This document shows, piece by piece, positions 50,050 to 63,081 of a stretch of DNA of 64,000 nt. Every line of letters begins with the position of its first letter. Position 1 is the stretch's first letter. This DNA comes from Viscum album (taxonomy: Eukaryota; Streptophyta; Magnoliopsida; Santalales; Viscaceae): assembly GCA_963277665.1 (NCBI GenBank), contig OY728160.1, positions 48,468,605 through 48,532,604 on the forward strand. The letters run 5' to 3'. The notes below the pieces were generated by a model. It had not been told where the DNA came from. It searched no databases and saw only the letters and a list, made by a program, of their open reading frames with translations. Both the position numbers and the translations under genes were made by a program.

Positions 50050-50955
50050 CCCATCATCGCGGCATTAAAATTCCTGATGACCTTCCTTTCCACATTTGAA
50101 ACATTTTCTTGTCCCTTTAAGACAACTCCCTCCATGTTTCTTTCCACACTATGAGCATAAGGGAAAGCTCATCTTATTTTTAGTGTGCTCTTTAGATTTT
50201 CCATTGAATTCCATTTTCCTCTTCCTAACATACCCATATGACTGATGGGTTACATTAATCTCCATCTCAACTTTGAGAGCACATCGAACGATTTCCTCGT
50301 AGATATTGAAGTCCCTAATGGCTAAGGCCCTTCGAAGACTTGGTTTTAAGACACTAAAGAATCGATCAATCTTACTCTCAGGTTGGATAATAATACCAGA
50401 AGCATACCTTTCAAGTCTTGTGAAATTTTCTTCATAGGTACCAACAGATTCATCATCCTTTTACTTCAGTTCAAGAAACTCTTTCTCCATCTTTGTTCGG
50501 AGAATACGAGGGAAGTACTTATTGAAAAATAAGTTCTTAACCTGATCCCATTCCATGGAATCAATTTCATCCCTTTGCCTCGTATTCTTAATAAGATTCC
50601 ACCATTGATCAGCATCACCTTCTAAACGATACACTACTAATATGACTTTATCATTCTCAGAACATTGAATAACTGAAAATATATTTTCAGTAGTACTAAT
50701 CCATTGTTCAGCAACTAATGGATCAGTAGACCCGCTGAATGAAGGAGGATGCTGTCTCATGAAGGATTCAACAGAATGTTGCTCCTTCCTTTTCTCGTTT
50801 GGATGTCGTGCATGATTCATAGCTTGACAAAGTTGTGTGAGAATGGCTACAAGATTTTTCATTCTGGCTCCCATAACATTTGGTTGCTCATGGGGACAAT
50901 CATTGGATTGCCCGTCGCATTCCGCATTAACACGGTTCCTTCGGGTTCCATCCAT
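50050..50955 (-). pseudogene. Gypsy-1 gag
   Basis: The start codon at 50955 lies about 210 bp from the primer site and opens a 164-codon stretch. The core reads HPPSFSGSTDPLVAEQWI, IFSVIQCSENDKVILVVYRL, ADQWWN and WDQVKNLFFNKYFP. After a stop at 50461 the frame continues with YEENFTRLERYA. A zinc knuckle at 50062-50103 reads CFKCGKEGHQEF, then a stop, then C, so CCHC spacing is kept. Gag forms the particle shell and binds RNA. Confidence 0.93.
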
Positions 50956-51164
50956 TGACTAAAACCAAGAAGAATAGTGTGAGAAACAATAATTATAATA
51001 GGAAAACCACATAATCAAGAATAAAATTTCACACTTAAGGTCTTATCCTAGGTTATTCATGTCCATTTCTAAAACACTAAGATTGTGTTCTATTCTTAGA
51101 ATTATCCTTAGGGTTCTTACTAAGGCATTCACATCCTAGTTTCCAAAGGTTGACTATACCTTTC

Positions 51165-51175
51165 CTCTGATACCA
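51165..51175 (-). other. Primer-binding site of gypsy-1
   Basis: The minus strand reads TGGTATCAGAG two bases inside the 5' LTR, an exact complement of the initiator-methionine tRNA 3' end. Confidence 0.93.
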
Positions 51176-52795
51176 ACTATAACGACCCATACTTTACATA
51201 CATTGGTAATACTTCAAAATTGAAGCGTACTTATTACATCATATAACAAAACCACGAAAGGACCGTATAGGTATAGTGTCTTTAGAAACTAGGAAACATA
51301 AACAACTGGTTCATAAAGTGTCTACACTATCTCCATATTATTTCATCATATCTATAGTCCCTTTTGGCATATATTACTTAATAACCTTCTCCATGACCTG
51401 GGGAAAGAAAAAAAACAAAAGGGTGAGCTCAAATACTCAGTAAGGGTAAACAAAATAAATATCTATCACATCATATTCATAAGAACAAAACATTTTGGAA
51501 ATCTTAACCTGCAAAAGAGATCATAATATCATAACATGGGATAAATCATAGTAGTGAAATGTAATCCCAATAATCATAACTTAAAACATGAAACTTTGTG
51601 GCATACACACATAATCATATAGAATCGTTTCTTATTAGTCAAGACTCATTTCCAAGACTATCTTAGTGGACAAAGTCCATTTCTGAACCGAGTTCACTCC
51701 TCGTTTCCATCCTGTTTCACTAAACCGGTATAACCTACCATTCCAGCCATGTCTATCTCATGAGATATAAAATCTTTACCCAAAGCATTGGAGAGAGATA
51801 TATGTCCCACCCATCTCATAATGATACCATTCTTATGTGTGCCACAAAATCATAAACCATACATCATAGCATAACCCATGTAATAAAAATGGGAATCTTA
51901 AACATTGTGACATCATAAAACAATTTATATAAGATAAAAATATAATTCCATCACAACATAATAAAATCAATGTAATAATATAGATAGAAACAGAACCCTT
52001 TATAATCTTAGATGGAAAATAATTTTGATAAAACACTTGAACTCAATTCTTGAAGAAAATATCCTTTCTTCTTCACAAACACTTTTCCTTTCTTAACAGG
52101 TCATACAATTCTAAACTAAAAGAATTTGATTAAAAATAAAATTGAGCACATGTAAAGTAAGATTCTTGGAAATAATGTTTTAAAAATCCATTCATGCCAT
52201 ATAAGTTAAAAAAATATTCTTCGTACTTTTGTCGGAAAAGTCAAAAAGTACCTCGTACGAAAAATGACAAAACATTCCTTTTGTATCCTTTAATAAAAAC
52301 TCATCAGAGGGTAAAATTGGATTTAAACAGTTGTAGGTGGATGGAAATAATATTATGTATTGAGGAAACATGGATGTGGATGATAAAATACACCCCAGTA
52401 AATACTAAAGTATAAACAATCTCGGATAAAAATGAGATTGTGATATTTCCCTTACCTTAGGTCCGATTTGTTTCGTAAGTGTCCGAACCTCCTATATATT
52501 TATTTAAATAATGTTATTGAATTATTCCAGAATCATACTTATTGTTATGATATCATATATGGTCATATTCTTAGCTTCTTATTAGTAATATTTCATTACT
52601 ACTTGTTATTCGGGTGTTTATTACTTTTTGTTCATATGTGTGTTTTGTCGAATAAATTCTTATAATTCAATTTAGGTTATAGATACCTCATTTCCAGAAT
52701 GGTATTAGTGTAATATATATCATATTCATTCATTAAATTCATTTATATAATCATTATGAAATGAAGATCATGTAGAACGAGTCGCATCACATCGT

Positions 52796-53008
52796 GGAGA
52801 CGGTATTCCGTACGTACGCACGAGTGATATCGTTCCTATGATCGTGGAATTGTATTGGAGTGTATGTATACTATTTAAGAATCAATATCACATTATAATA
52901 GTCATATATAGACATTATTTACACCATTATACCCATCCATGTAAGGTGGTGGTGGAAAATATATTACACCACGGTGTGGAGACGGTATTCCTTACGTACG
53001 CACGCGCG
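52796..53008 (-). repeat. Paired CpG-rich leader motif, gypsy-1 5' LTR
   Basis: GGAGACGGTATTCCGTACG starts at 52796 and GGAGACGGTATTCCTTACG at 52978. Both sit 340-560 bp downstream of the TATA box in transcription direction, so they would lie in the leader RNA. Confidence 0.85.
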
Positions 53009-53345
53009 GTGATTTCTTTTTCCGTAGGATTGATAGATGGTGAAATAGGGTTGATTCACACTTATAATAACATATCAGTATGTGAGTGATACTGATGTTA
53101 TTAATTCATAATGAAACAACTAAATAATAAGAAGTGGAAGAAGAAATAAAGATGAAAGAATCGGTAACGGACATTACCTCTTCTTTGAAGTGCTTCTTTG
53201 AGACCTCCTTTTAGGGAACTAAAATAGGTATTTGAAGAAGACGAGAACCTCTAGGATGTTTCTAGGGAAGTGGAGAGAAGATATTGGAAGGGGTTTCCAA
53301 GCTTGAAGGCTCAAAGTGGTGTGAGGAAGAGGGGGAGGAGGTGCA

Positions 53346-53353
53346 CTTTTATA
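53346..53353 (-). promoter_or_regulatory. TATA box, gypsy-1 5' LTR
   Basis: TATAAAAG within CTCCCTTATAAAAGTGCACC on the minus strand. It is the likely promoter of the element. Confidence 0.65.
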
Positions 53354-54812
53354 AGGGAGGAGAAGGGGCACCTTTGGAATAACAAGAAATATTATTTTAT
53401 TATAAAGTCAAATTCGGTTTTTAATAGCTCCAAATTGATATATTTAGAATATAATGTGGTTAGGGGTCTATATAATCTCATAAAATAGAATTTAGACAAG
53501 TTTATGTATCAATTTTAACCTTATCATTTAGATTTAACTTTAAGTTAGATAATTTATCTTTTACCGCGTCTTCTTGTTTTCTTACACTATAAGGTTAATA
53601 AACTTACCATATCAAGCCAAACGAACCCCATGTTGTTTATTATTAAAATATATAGTATTATAAAAGTAATTTGGCTGAAACTTATATTTTTAGGAATAAA
53701 ATACAATTAGTTATATAATATTTTTAAAAAAACTATTTTATGTCAATTTTGACACTATTTAGTAATTGATTTTTGAGAAAATCAAAATAGAATGATTAGT
53801 TATAACCAAGTTACTTAAATCAATACTAACATGTCATATTAACCTATAAAAATAGTGTAATTCATAAAAAGACTCAAATTACATTTATTTGGGTATTTAT
53901 AACATCAATTATGTCAATATTGCATTAATAAGATAATTACTGCATCATTGTTGTGTCATAAATAAATTAAATTATTTAATGTATAGAAATTACAAATAAA
54001 ATACCATTATGTAGTAAATATTTATAGCTTTCTAATGAATATTTATATTCGAATTTATCTTATGTATAACCCCATATTAAAAATTATTTACTTATTAAAC
54101 ATTCATTTTAACTATTTAACCCTTCTTTAAATAAATTAATAATAAATGCCCTAATCTAATCAAAGTGGGCCTAAATGGTCATATTTTATTCCTACGGTTG
54201 TTTTTGTTCGAATTAAACTTTCCCAATAGAATTAGGACATGTGTTAGGGTAATAATAATATCAATTTTACCCTTAATTACCCTATTTACGTTTAACCGTG
54301 GTAAATAAAAGTAAAAAGTTACTATTCACAAAAAAATTATTTTCATCTCATTGAACCACCTTTTAGTACTTGATATTAACCGTGTCTCTCGTATTTTCAA
54401 AATTCCACTCATAGAAGTGGTAAAATTAAGTTTTATGAAAATTCGGTTTTTTTAACTACCACTTAGTGGTTTCACTATTCATCAAAAATTGAAAGTTTTC
54501 AGAAAAATACAAATATTTCACTCTAGGATAATTTCGATATTCCGAATCCAATAATGATGTCCATTATGAAAAATAAAATTTATAAAATTTCAAAAAGAGG
54601 TTATTACTATTCATAACGACTAGTTTTAATAATATTTTAATAGCATATCATTGTTTAGTGAAACCCGGTATTGCGTATGACGCAAGCTATCGAGGAAGGT
54701 CGCGGTTGCGTGTAAAGCAAGCCAAGCTAGTGTTGTGTATAGTTAAAGATTCCTTTTACGATTTATATAACATAAAAACAAAATATTTCACATAAACGTA
54801 TTGGGTGTTACA

Positions 54813-54817
54813 ATAAA
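54813..54817. repeat. Target-site duplication of gypsy-1, right copy
   Basis: ATAAA is identical to 42980-42984. Confidence 0.92.
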
Positions 54818-56584
54818 TATCCAATATGAATTTTTTTTCCATTAAGAACTAAAATTAAATTTTAACACATCATAAAATCAATACATGAATGGAAATTATA
54901 AACACCTTTATCAAAATAGTTAACAATTCCAAAAGATTAACATACATTATATTAAACATTAATTCCCAAAACCTAAAAAATAAACACTGTGGTTCAACAT
55001 AATACTTTATATAAATAGTTAACCTTATATATTCTCCAAAATATGTATGATCAAATCAATACCCAAAAATTAGAATGTTTTGATAAAAACAATTCCCTAG
55101 ATAATATAACGTGGTTCATAATGTCACATATAAAACATGTAAATAACTTGATCATATATTATATTAAAACATACTAATAACGTGAATCACAAAAAAACAT
55201 TAATGAAGAAATATATTCTCTAAAAATAAATAGAATCCCTTTTCTTCATATTAAATCACATACTATGAAATGTTCTCATTAAATCCAAAAATGCAAAAAA
55301 AGCTTCAAAGTTGACCTAAATCACATTTTTATGAAAACAATAACTGATTTCATAGTTACTAATACTATAAATGTGAATTATCCATTTTCCCCAAATAAGA
55401 ATTTATTATGTTTTATCTTTTACTTAATATTGTGTTCAAAAATAATATCACCATAACACAATTTCACGTTTATTATTTATTAATAAAATTCAAAATATGT
55501 TTTAAAATCTATAAGGAAATAATAATATAGATAAATACTTAGATGTTTCATGTTTTTTAGAAAAATAATATTATTAGTATAACATTTATACAATATAATT
55601 CTAGAATCTAAATACATAAGCACATTAATAATTACACATACATCTTAAACCATTAACTAGTCTTTATCATCTTTTTCCTTAATACTTATTTCATAATATA
55701 TGAAATAAAAATCATTTCATAAGATTCATAAACCTCAATATAATTATTATTTTTACTACTAACATAAAAAACTATATTTAAATATTATATAACTTTTATA
55801 TGTCATTTGAAGTATCTTCACCATCATGAGTAATACCATTACTCATACAAAACTACTGATTCTATTCTCAATCTTTCCCCTTTGATAATTTATTTCCATA
55901 CTACCCATAAGTTTCACAATTAAAATATTCAACCATTAAGGATACTATTTGAAGAACATTGTTCTAATCCATTGTGTTAACCAATCTTTTTATTTTTTCT
56001 TTGAAAATAGCTTTATTTTTCAATTTTTAAATACTTAACACATCTTCACATTCTTATAAGAAATTCAACTACTTGCTTCTTGGAATATTTATACACTTTG
56101 GATGTTCAATATCCTATTCTTCATCGTCTTCATCAAATTAAAGATAATTATTGTTAGGTGTGTTAGGAAACTCAAAAATGGTTTGATTGTTTGTTATAAA
56201 TAGAGATAGCTAACTATGCATAATCACAAGTTTTCTATTCCAACTCGTATTTTACATGGGGTTTTCATAGGGAAAATAATTCTATTGGCTGTCATATTAA
56301 CCATTAACATTATTCCTTCGAGTTTAATCCATTGACTAAACCCAAAAAACATAGATTGATCAATAATCATAGTGGGAAACCAAATAATCATGATAAATCA
56401 TTTATATGATGTCTAAATCCTAAAATCTTCTTCTATGAATCCTTAGTTTTAGCTTGTGCGATTCATGATCGTTACCAAAACATTAGGATTTTATATTATA
56501 AATAGACTTATTCAAAGTTTTCTCACAACTATTTTCTCATCCATGTTTCCAAATGTTATTTAATCATTTCTATGATTCCTAACA
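54818..56584 (-). repeat. Array internal region 2, right part
   Basis: It resumes internal 2 after gypsy-1 and aligns with internal 1 and internal 3. ATGTCACATA(T/C)AAAA near 55118 matches 62383. A primer-site remnant CTATGATTCCT lies at 56570-56580, next to LTR B. No protein motif is visible. Confidence 0.72.
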
Positions 56585-59500
56585 TATAATATCCTAGTTT
56601 TTATACATAGATATTTTATCTTTTTCTAAATTTATTCATTACATAACATAAATAGCCTCTCTAAAATCATATAGTTATAGTGAATTTTTAAAGTTAAACA
56701 CACAAAAATAGTTCATAGGATCCTCATATTATGTTCATTTATAACTAGAACCATTCATAAAAAGATTATTCCTAAAACTTTTATTCATAAATGAGGGGAA
56801 ATTAAAATAATAAGTGGTGATCTCAAATACTTATAAAGGGTAATAAAGGGAGATATCAGTGTTCACATAAGAATATCATGATAATATGGGTATGATATCT
56901 TGACAATTACATGTTAAATACATACCCTATACATCATATATTGTACTATTGGTTCATCATATAAATCAGGTTAATTCATAATACATTAATAATTTTGAAA
57001 AAAAAGAACATGATCCATGAGAGCATAATTGTTTTGCAAAAAATATAATTTTTTCATATATGTAACCTTATTATTTTCATAACATGTATAAATAAAAACA
57101 ATCTCACTCAACATGATAAGGAATTTAAATCAGTCGCTTTCCTAAACATCTGAACACAAACCTAAGTATATGTTTAATCTTATGAATATGAAATCTAGGA
57201 CTACGTATAAACTTATTAACATGAAAACTAGATCCATTCTTAATCATATATATATGTCAAACTAATACCATGCTTGAAATTGTGAACATGGAATCAGGTT
57301 CATGCATCTCATGCATACCTCAAGAGTTATCCATTATTACCAAATTCATTGGATAGAGTTATAGGTCCCACATATCACATAGTGAAAATAAATCATATGT
57401 CTTTCAAAATATCATAATAAATTACCATATTTGAACCCATGAAAAAAATTGGTATTATAAATATTTAATCATGTAATAACCCATTGAAAAAATAGGTTTT
57501 ATAATCATTTTATCATTTTATCATAGTATAAACCATTTAAAATAAATAGTTTTCATAATAATTTCACAATTCTATCATAGTATAACCATTGGAAAACAAA
57601 TATGCTTCAAAAAAAATTTTATTATAATAATCAAAAACCACATAGAAAAAGAAAAAGGATGTTATCCTTGAACCATATCGCTTGAAAATAATTCATGATA
57701 TCAATTGTTATTGTATTTTTTAAATATAAACACCAGTAAAATGTCATTAAAAATTCATGAGGAAAATATCATTTCCATTTTGAAATCAATTCCTTGAAAT
57801 ATAAAAAAAATCAAATATTATAGAAAATAATTTCCCTGAAAATAACGATGGAATCATATTAAAAAACTCTAAATAAATTACTATTAAATACAATGGAAAA
57901 TTTTAGTCATCTCTTATAATTTATAAAATATTACCTTTGTATTTGTTTTCGAAAAAAATAAAAATTTACCACAGTCAGAAGATGAAAAGAAGATTCCATT
58001 TATAACCACTATGTAAAAAGTTTAAAAATTCATAAAAATGAATTTAAAAAATCATTTGATAATTTTAAAAACCTTATTTAAAACATTTTCAGAAAACATC
58101 TATGTGGAAAAAAACAGGTTTTTGACCAAAGAGAGAAATTAGGTTGATTTTCCTTAAAAACACATTTTTGGTATCTTGAGTACTTTTTATGGGAAAAACG
58201 AAAATAAAAAAATGTATTTTTATGAAATAAAAATAGTATATGTACATTGATGAGTTTTTTAGAGGAATATCAAAATAATTAATCAATGGAATCCTAATCC
58301 TAAATAATATAAATAAATAATTAGATTGTATCACAAAACCATTTACCGCTTTGGTAACATTTAAATCACAATCCCCCTGAATGAAAAATGTATAGATTAA
58401 TATATAAATCTTAATAAATTAATTAATAATAATCAAAAAATACATTTATTGGTAGTAAGTACACCCCATAAAGAAAACAAATGGTGAATATCACATGTGT
58501 TTCATAGAAAAAACGAGTCAAAAATCCCTTATTTCGTGTCTAAATTCCTTTTTTTGTTAAAAAGTCATATATATTATGTTTATATTTATTATAAATATAT
58601 TAATGTGCTATAATAATATATATCATAAATAATATTATTTATTTATAACATTTAATCATCTTATATGTAAATTGTTTTATAAAAAATCACTTATATGGGT
58701 GATATCTGCTACATTTTTCTTGTATGTTTTGGTTTGGTAGTTTTAATCACTGTAACTTGATCAAGGTTCATTCATATCTTGGATTCTAATCATGAATTAA
58801 ATTTTATATTTTTTCACTATAATCATGTTTATATTCATCCATAAAATAAGATATAGACAAATGAATTACACTATTCCTGGATATGGTAGATTAAACCTAT
58901 AGAAAAACGTTGTTTTTTATGGATGGAATACAAGAAAGTTAGATAATAACTCAAAATTAAGAATAATTTTTACATAATATATATCATATATATTCATTAA
59001 ATACAACCTTATTAACTTCCATGTGAAATGAAACTGAAAAGAAAATCACATCACATCATATATGTGGTTGTCTACACGTACACATGTGTGGTGTTATTGT
59101 TTTCCAAAAGATTATAATGTAATAAGGTTTATATGATATTAACCATAGACAATTATAATTATTTAATGATTATAATATATAAAAATTTAACCCATCAATA
59201 TATGTATATATAAAATATGGTGATGATAAATGAATTTTATCACTACGTGGAGACGATAGGCCATATGTATGCACAAGCAATACTTTCATATCAAATTTGA
59301 TAGAAATTGGTTGAATAATGGTGATTTAAGAATCATAAAAACAGTTAAAAATAATTAGGATACATAATTTATTATTTTAGGAAAAATATATTATAATTAT
59401 TAGTGGTAAAGGAAATATTACAAACTAAAGTAATCAGTTATGTTTGTGACATCTTCATTGAAGCAACACCTTTCAATATATTCTTATAGATACTAGTGTT

Positions 59501-61555
59501 GGGTTTTTCAGAAGACCAGAACCTTAAAAATATAGATAAGGAAGTTGATACGTTATTTTTTTCATTTTATTTTCTATTTTGAATTTATAAAGTATTTTTC
59601 TTTAATGTGTGTAAGGGGAGTCCTTTGATAAGGGCAAGAAAGGACACAACTTGAATTATTGAGAAGATTAAAATATAATTAAGTCATACTCAAGAAAAAA
59701 TGATTCCTAATTTCAATAAATTTCAACCGTTGGTAGGATATGGATGAAGTATTATCCATCAATGAAATGTGGATAGGTTTATATTGTATTTTAAACCTTA
59801 TCATTTGGTTTATTCCCTTTGTTAACTTCTTTTTACCATAACTATAGTAATATTTTATTTCACACTTAAGATATTATAAATTACATATAAGTTAACTATT
59901 TTTCTCATAAATTGATAATGGATAAATTTTTTGAACATATCATATACCCTTTCCCCACTTTTAATATATCAATAATTTAATTACAATTTGAAAAAATATT
60001 ATTTTCATACAAGATAATTAATGTATATTCTAACATTTTTTATTTAATTTGACTTAATATAAATAAAGAAAAAGTTGGAATTTTATTTTGGTCATTTTAA
60101 ACATCACTAGAAGTTTCTATTTACTAAAAATATTAGGATCACTTTAAAACCCTCAAATTATATTTAATTTTTGAATTGTTTAATAACATTATTATATTTT
60201 ATTATAAATTAAATAAACATTACATCAAAGATGTACAAGACTTTAAGGTAATTATATAATTTATAGAAAAAAGAAAAAAACATCTACCATAAAACTAGTT
60301 TTATTTAGATCAAAATAGATATTTATATTCAATCAAAGCATTATTTTTTCCATATGTGAAAATATAAGAGATTAAAAACTATTAAAGTGATCATTGGGGC
60401 CATTTTTTTCATTAAATACTATATTGGTTAAATTCATTGAAACCTTTCCATTAAAAAAATGTTTCTCATGAAACAGGTGATTGGGGTACAATTATTTTCA
60501 TTCAATAAGAATTAGGATAAATTTTTTTGTCCATATCACTTATTTTTAACCAAAATTTAACAGATTTACTCTTTACCAAGATGATAAATTTTACCTTGGA
60601 TAGTATTCTTATTTCATAAAAAAACAATAGTAGAATATTTACCAAATTTTAACCACATAATTCGAAATACAGAATAAATTTCATCAAATTAAATCTATTT
60701 AATTGGATGAAGTTAATTTTAATATAAACACACAAGAAAAAAGAAAAACTATTTTTTGAAAAATAAAATCATTTTTAATCATAAATCGTGGATAATTATT
60801 ATCATATAACTAGAAAAATATTAAATAAATGTTAAAAATATTTAGTATAATATATATATATATATAATTAAAATAATTAAACAATAGTTAATAATTTATT
60901 TATTATGATAAAAATACATTGATTGGATAAAAAAATATATTCAGATAAAATGACTGTTTATTTATAAAAATGTTATTATAATAAAATAAAACATAAAATA
61001 AATGTTAATGAACATAATAAGAATACTTATTATATAAGGGAATTATTTTATCTTTGAATCCATTTTAACACAAAATGGGACTTTATTAATATCTAGAACA
61101 AAAAACTGTTTTCAATGAAACCCTATATTTTTCATTATGCCCTAGAAAACAATATTTTTGGAAAAACATCAAAACAATTACTTAGATAATTTTCATATTA
61201 TGATTTCATAAATATAGTTACTTTTATGAAATAAATTTTTATTTTTTTTTAAAAATTAAATATAATATTTTCAGACAAAAATCACTATGAAGAAAAACTA
61301 TTTTATATGTATAATAACAAGTTTTTTAAGAAGTGAATTCTGATTTTCTAGGAATTAATCAATTAAATTATATTATGTAGGATATTTGTATTTATAATTC
61401 ATAATGTAGTTAATCTTATTGAAACCATGAAATTTAATGTCAATATTATAGTGTATATATTTAAATAATAATAATTCATGGTTCATTTAGGTTTGATGTT
61501 GCGTGTTGTATATGGTATTAGATATCATATTGTTTAAAAAAATCATGGTGTTACA
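56585..61555 (-). repeat. Array LTR B, about 4.97 kb
   Basis: The left end (TATAATATCC) follows a primer-site remnant. The right end (GGTGTTACA) is followed by a decayed polypurine junction. The LTR is thus flanked by internal sequence on both sides, as expected for a tandem array. It aligns with LTR A throughout. The CpG-rich motif survives at 59249-59280 and, more decayed, near 59065-59100. The TATA core at about 59615 is mutated. No genes are supported. Confidence 0.75.
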
Positions 61556-63081
61556 TTATACCCACACCATTAAAAAATCTCATCATTCCAATTTGAACAT
61601 GTTCCTAGTAATCATGTATTTTACTTTTTAAAATTCATCTATGTAAATCCAACATTGTGAAAATGGTTGATGACACGTCCTCTTAAAAATATGGAATGTA
61701 AAATATAATGGTCATATTGAATAACATTTTATTATCTTTCAAAATATGAAAACATTAGTGGAAAATGAAAATATAGACATGGAGGAGAAAAACTAATGAT
61801 CAATGACGAATGGAGAGTGATATATAACATGGTTAGAATAATGTTAATGACCACAGAACCCCAAATCTGTGAAGGGTGAGGAGACCACCACTTCATTGGA
61901 AATAAATGTAAAATATTTACACTTTATTTTAGGATCATTTTCCTAAGGTTTTATGATTCTATTACAGTCATGATAAAATAAAAATAATTCAATTTATTTC
62001 CATATCATATGAAAAATTGCATCATTTGGATTTTCTTTGGTAAATTTCTAACTCATATATTAATATAATAAATAAATATACAAAAATTAAATTTTAAGGA
62101 ATGAAGATCTAAAATTGATTTTTAATGTATCATATGATCTGTAAAATAATGGAATGTCACAGCTCCTATCACAAAATATTTACCAAATCTAATTAGTTTA
62201 TCACAAGTTTTATAATACATTACTTTTGAAACAAATCAACAATAACCCCATAGGTTAAACAAAATCAATTGGAAATATATTTAACCATTCAAATACTAGA
62301 AAATATGTTTTCCTAAATTCATACTCAAAATATTAGAATGATTTGATCAAAAAATTCATCCCCAGTAATATAGTCTCACATAATGTCACATACAAAAAAC
62401 GTGAATACCCTGATTATATATTCTATTAAAACATAATAGTAACCTGGATCACGATAAATAGTTATTGAGATGATATATTCTCTAAAAATGAACCTAATCC
62501 TTATTGCTCACAGTAAATAATACACTATTAAATATACCTAATAAATGGAAAAATGAAATAAACAACTTCAAAGATGGACTAAATCACTTTTTATACAAAT
62601 CAATATGAAATTTCAATACTACTAATAGTTTTAATACCAATAATATTTTTTATAACAAATATTAGACACATATTAAGGTTTATCTTTCCCTTAATATTCT
62701 GTACAACAAAAATATCACTGTAAGACTAAATAAATTTTCTATGTTAATTGTATAGTTAAAATATTTTCTTAAATCCTTAATGAAAAACTAATATGGATAT
62801 ATTCATAGATGTTTAATGATATTTACAACTATATTATCATTAGATTAACACTTATACTAGAAAATTCATTAATCCAAAAAGAAAACACTTTAATCATTCC
62901 ACATCCTTCTTAAACTATTAAACAATCTTTATCGTTTAATTCCATAATAATTGTTTCCTATAATATAAAGCACAAATCAGTTATTAAGATTCATAAACCA
63001 CAATTTCATATTTTATTACTTTTTTCATAAGAAAAACTATTTAAAAAACCATTAACATTCACAGTCCATAAATTATATCTT
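61556..63081 (-). repeat. Array internal region 3, interrupted at its right end
   Basis: It starts with TTATACCCACACCATT (polypurine remnant on the minus strand) and aligns with 42474-42984 plus 54818-55830. It is cut at 63082 by another element. There is no coding sequence. Confidence 0.72.

Larger units (their letters stand above)
42985..54812 (-). mobile_element. Gypsy-1: complete Tekay-type chromovirus, 11.8 kb, inactive
   Basis: This full-length Ty3/gypsy element is transcribed right to left. It has a 5' LTR (51178-54812), initiator-Met primer site, gag, protease, RT, RNase H, integrase, chromodomain, polypurine tract and 3' LTR (42985-46433), flanked by a perfect ATAAA duplication. Gag-pol from 50955 to 46606 stays in one reading frame but is broken by many stops, most at codons such as Trp, Gln or Arg in the family, consistent with C-to-T and G-to-A decay. 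The chromodomain near the end and LTRs over 3 kb indicate the Tekay/Del clade. LTR differences of several percent make it younger than copia and gypsy-2. Confidence 0.95.
51178..54812 (-). repeat. 5' LTR of gypsy-1
   Basis: The 3635-bp repeat begins TATAACGACC (from TGTAACGACC) and ends GGGTGTTACA. On the minus strand the TATA box at 53346-53353 divides it into a U3 of about 1.46 kb and an R-U5 of about 2.15 kb. The paired CpG-rich motif and a U5 block (GGTGAG...ACTCAGTAAGG at about 51422-51445) lie in R-U5. The open frames at 52194-53488 recur in the other LTR and are not genes. Confidence 0.95.

Noticed and set aside
51158..51177. tRNA-like match considered as a tRNA gene
   Set aside because: Only the 3'-end complement is present and it lies against an LTR, so it is a primer-binding site.
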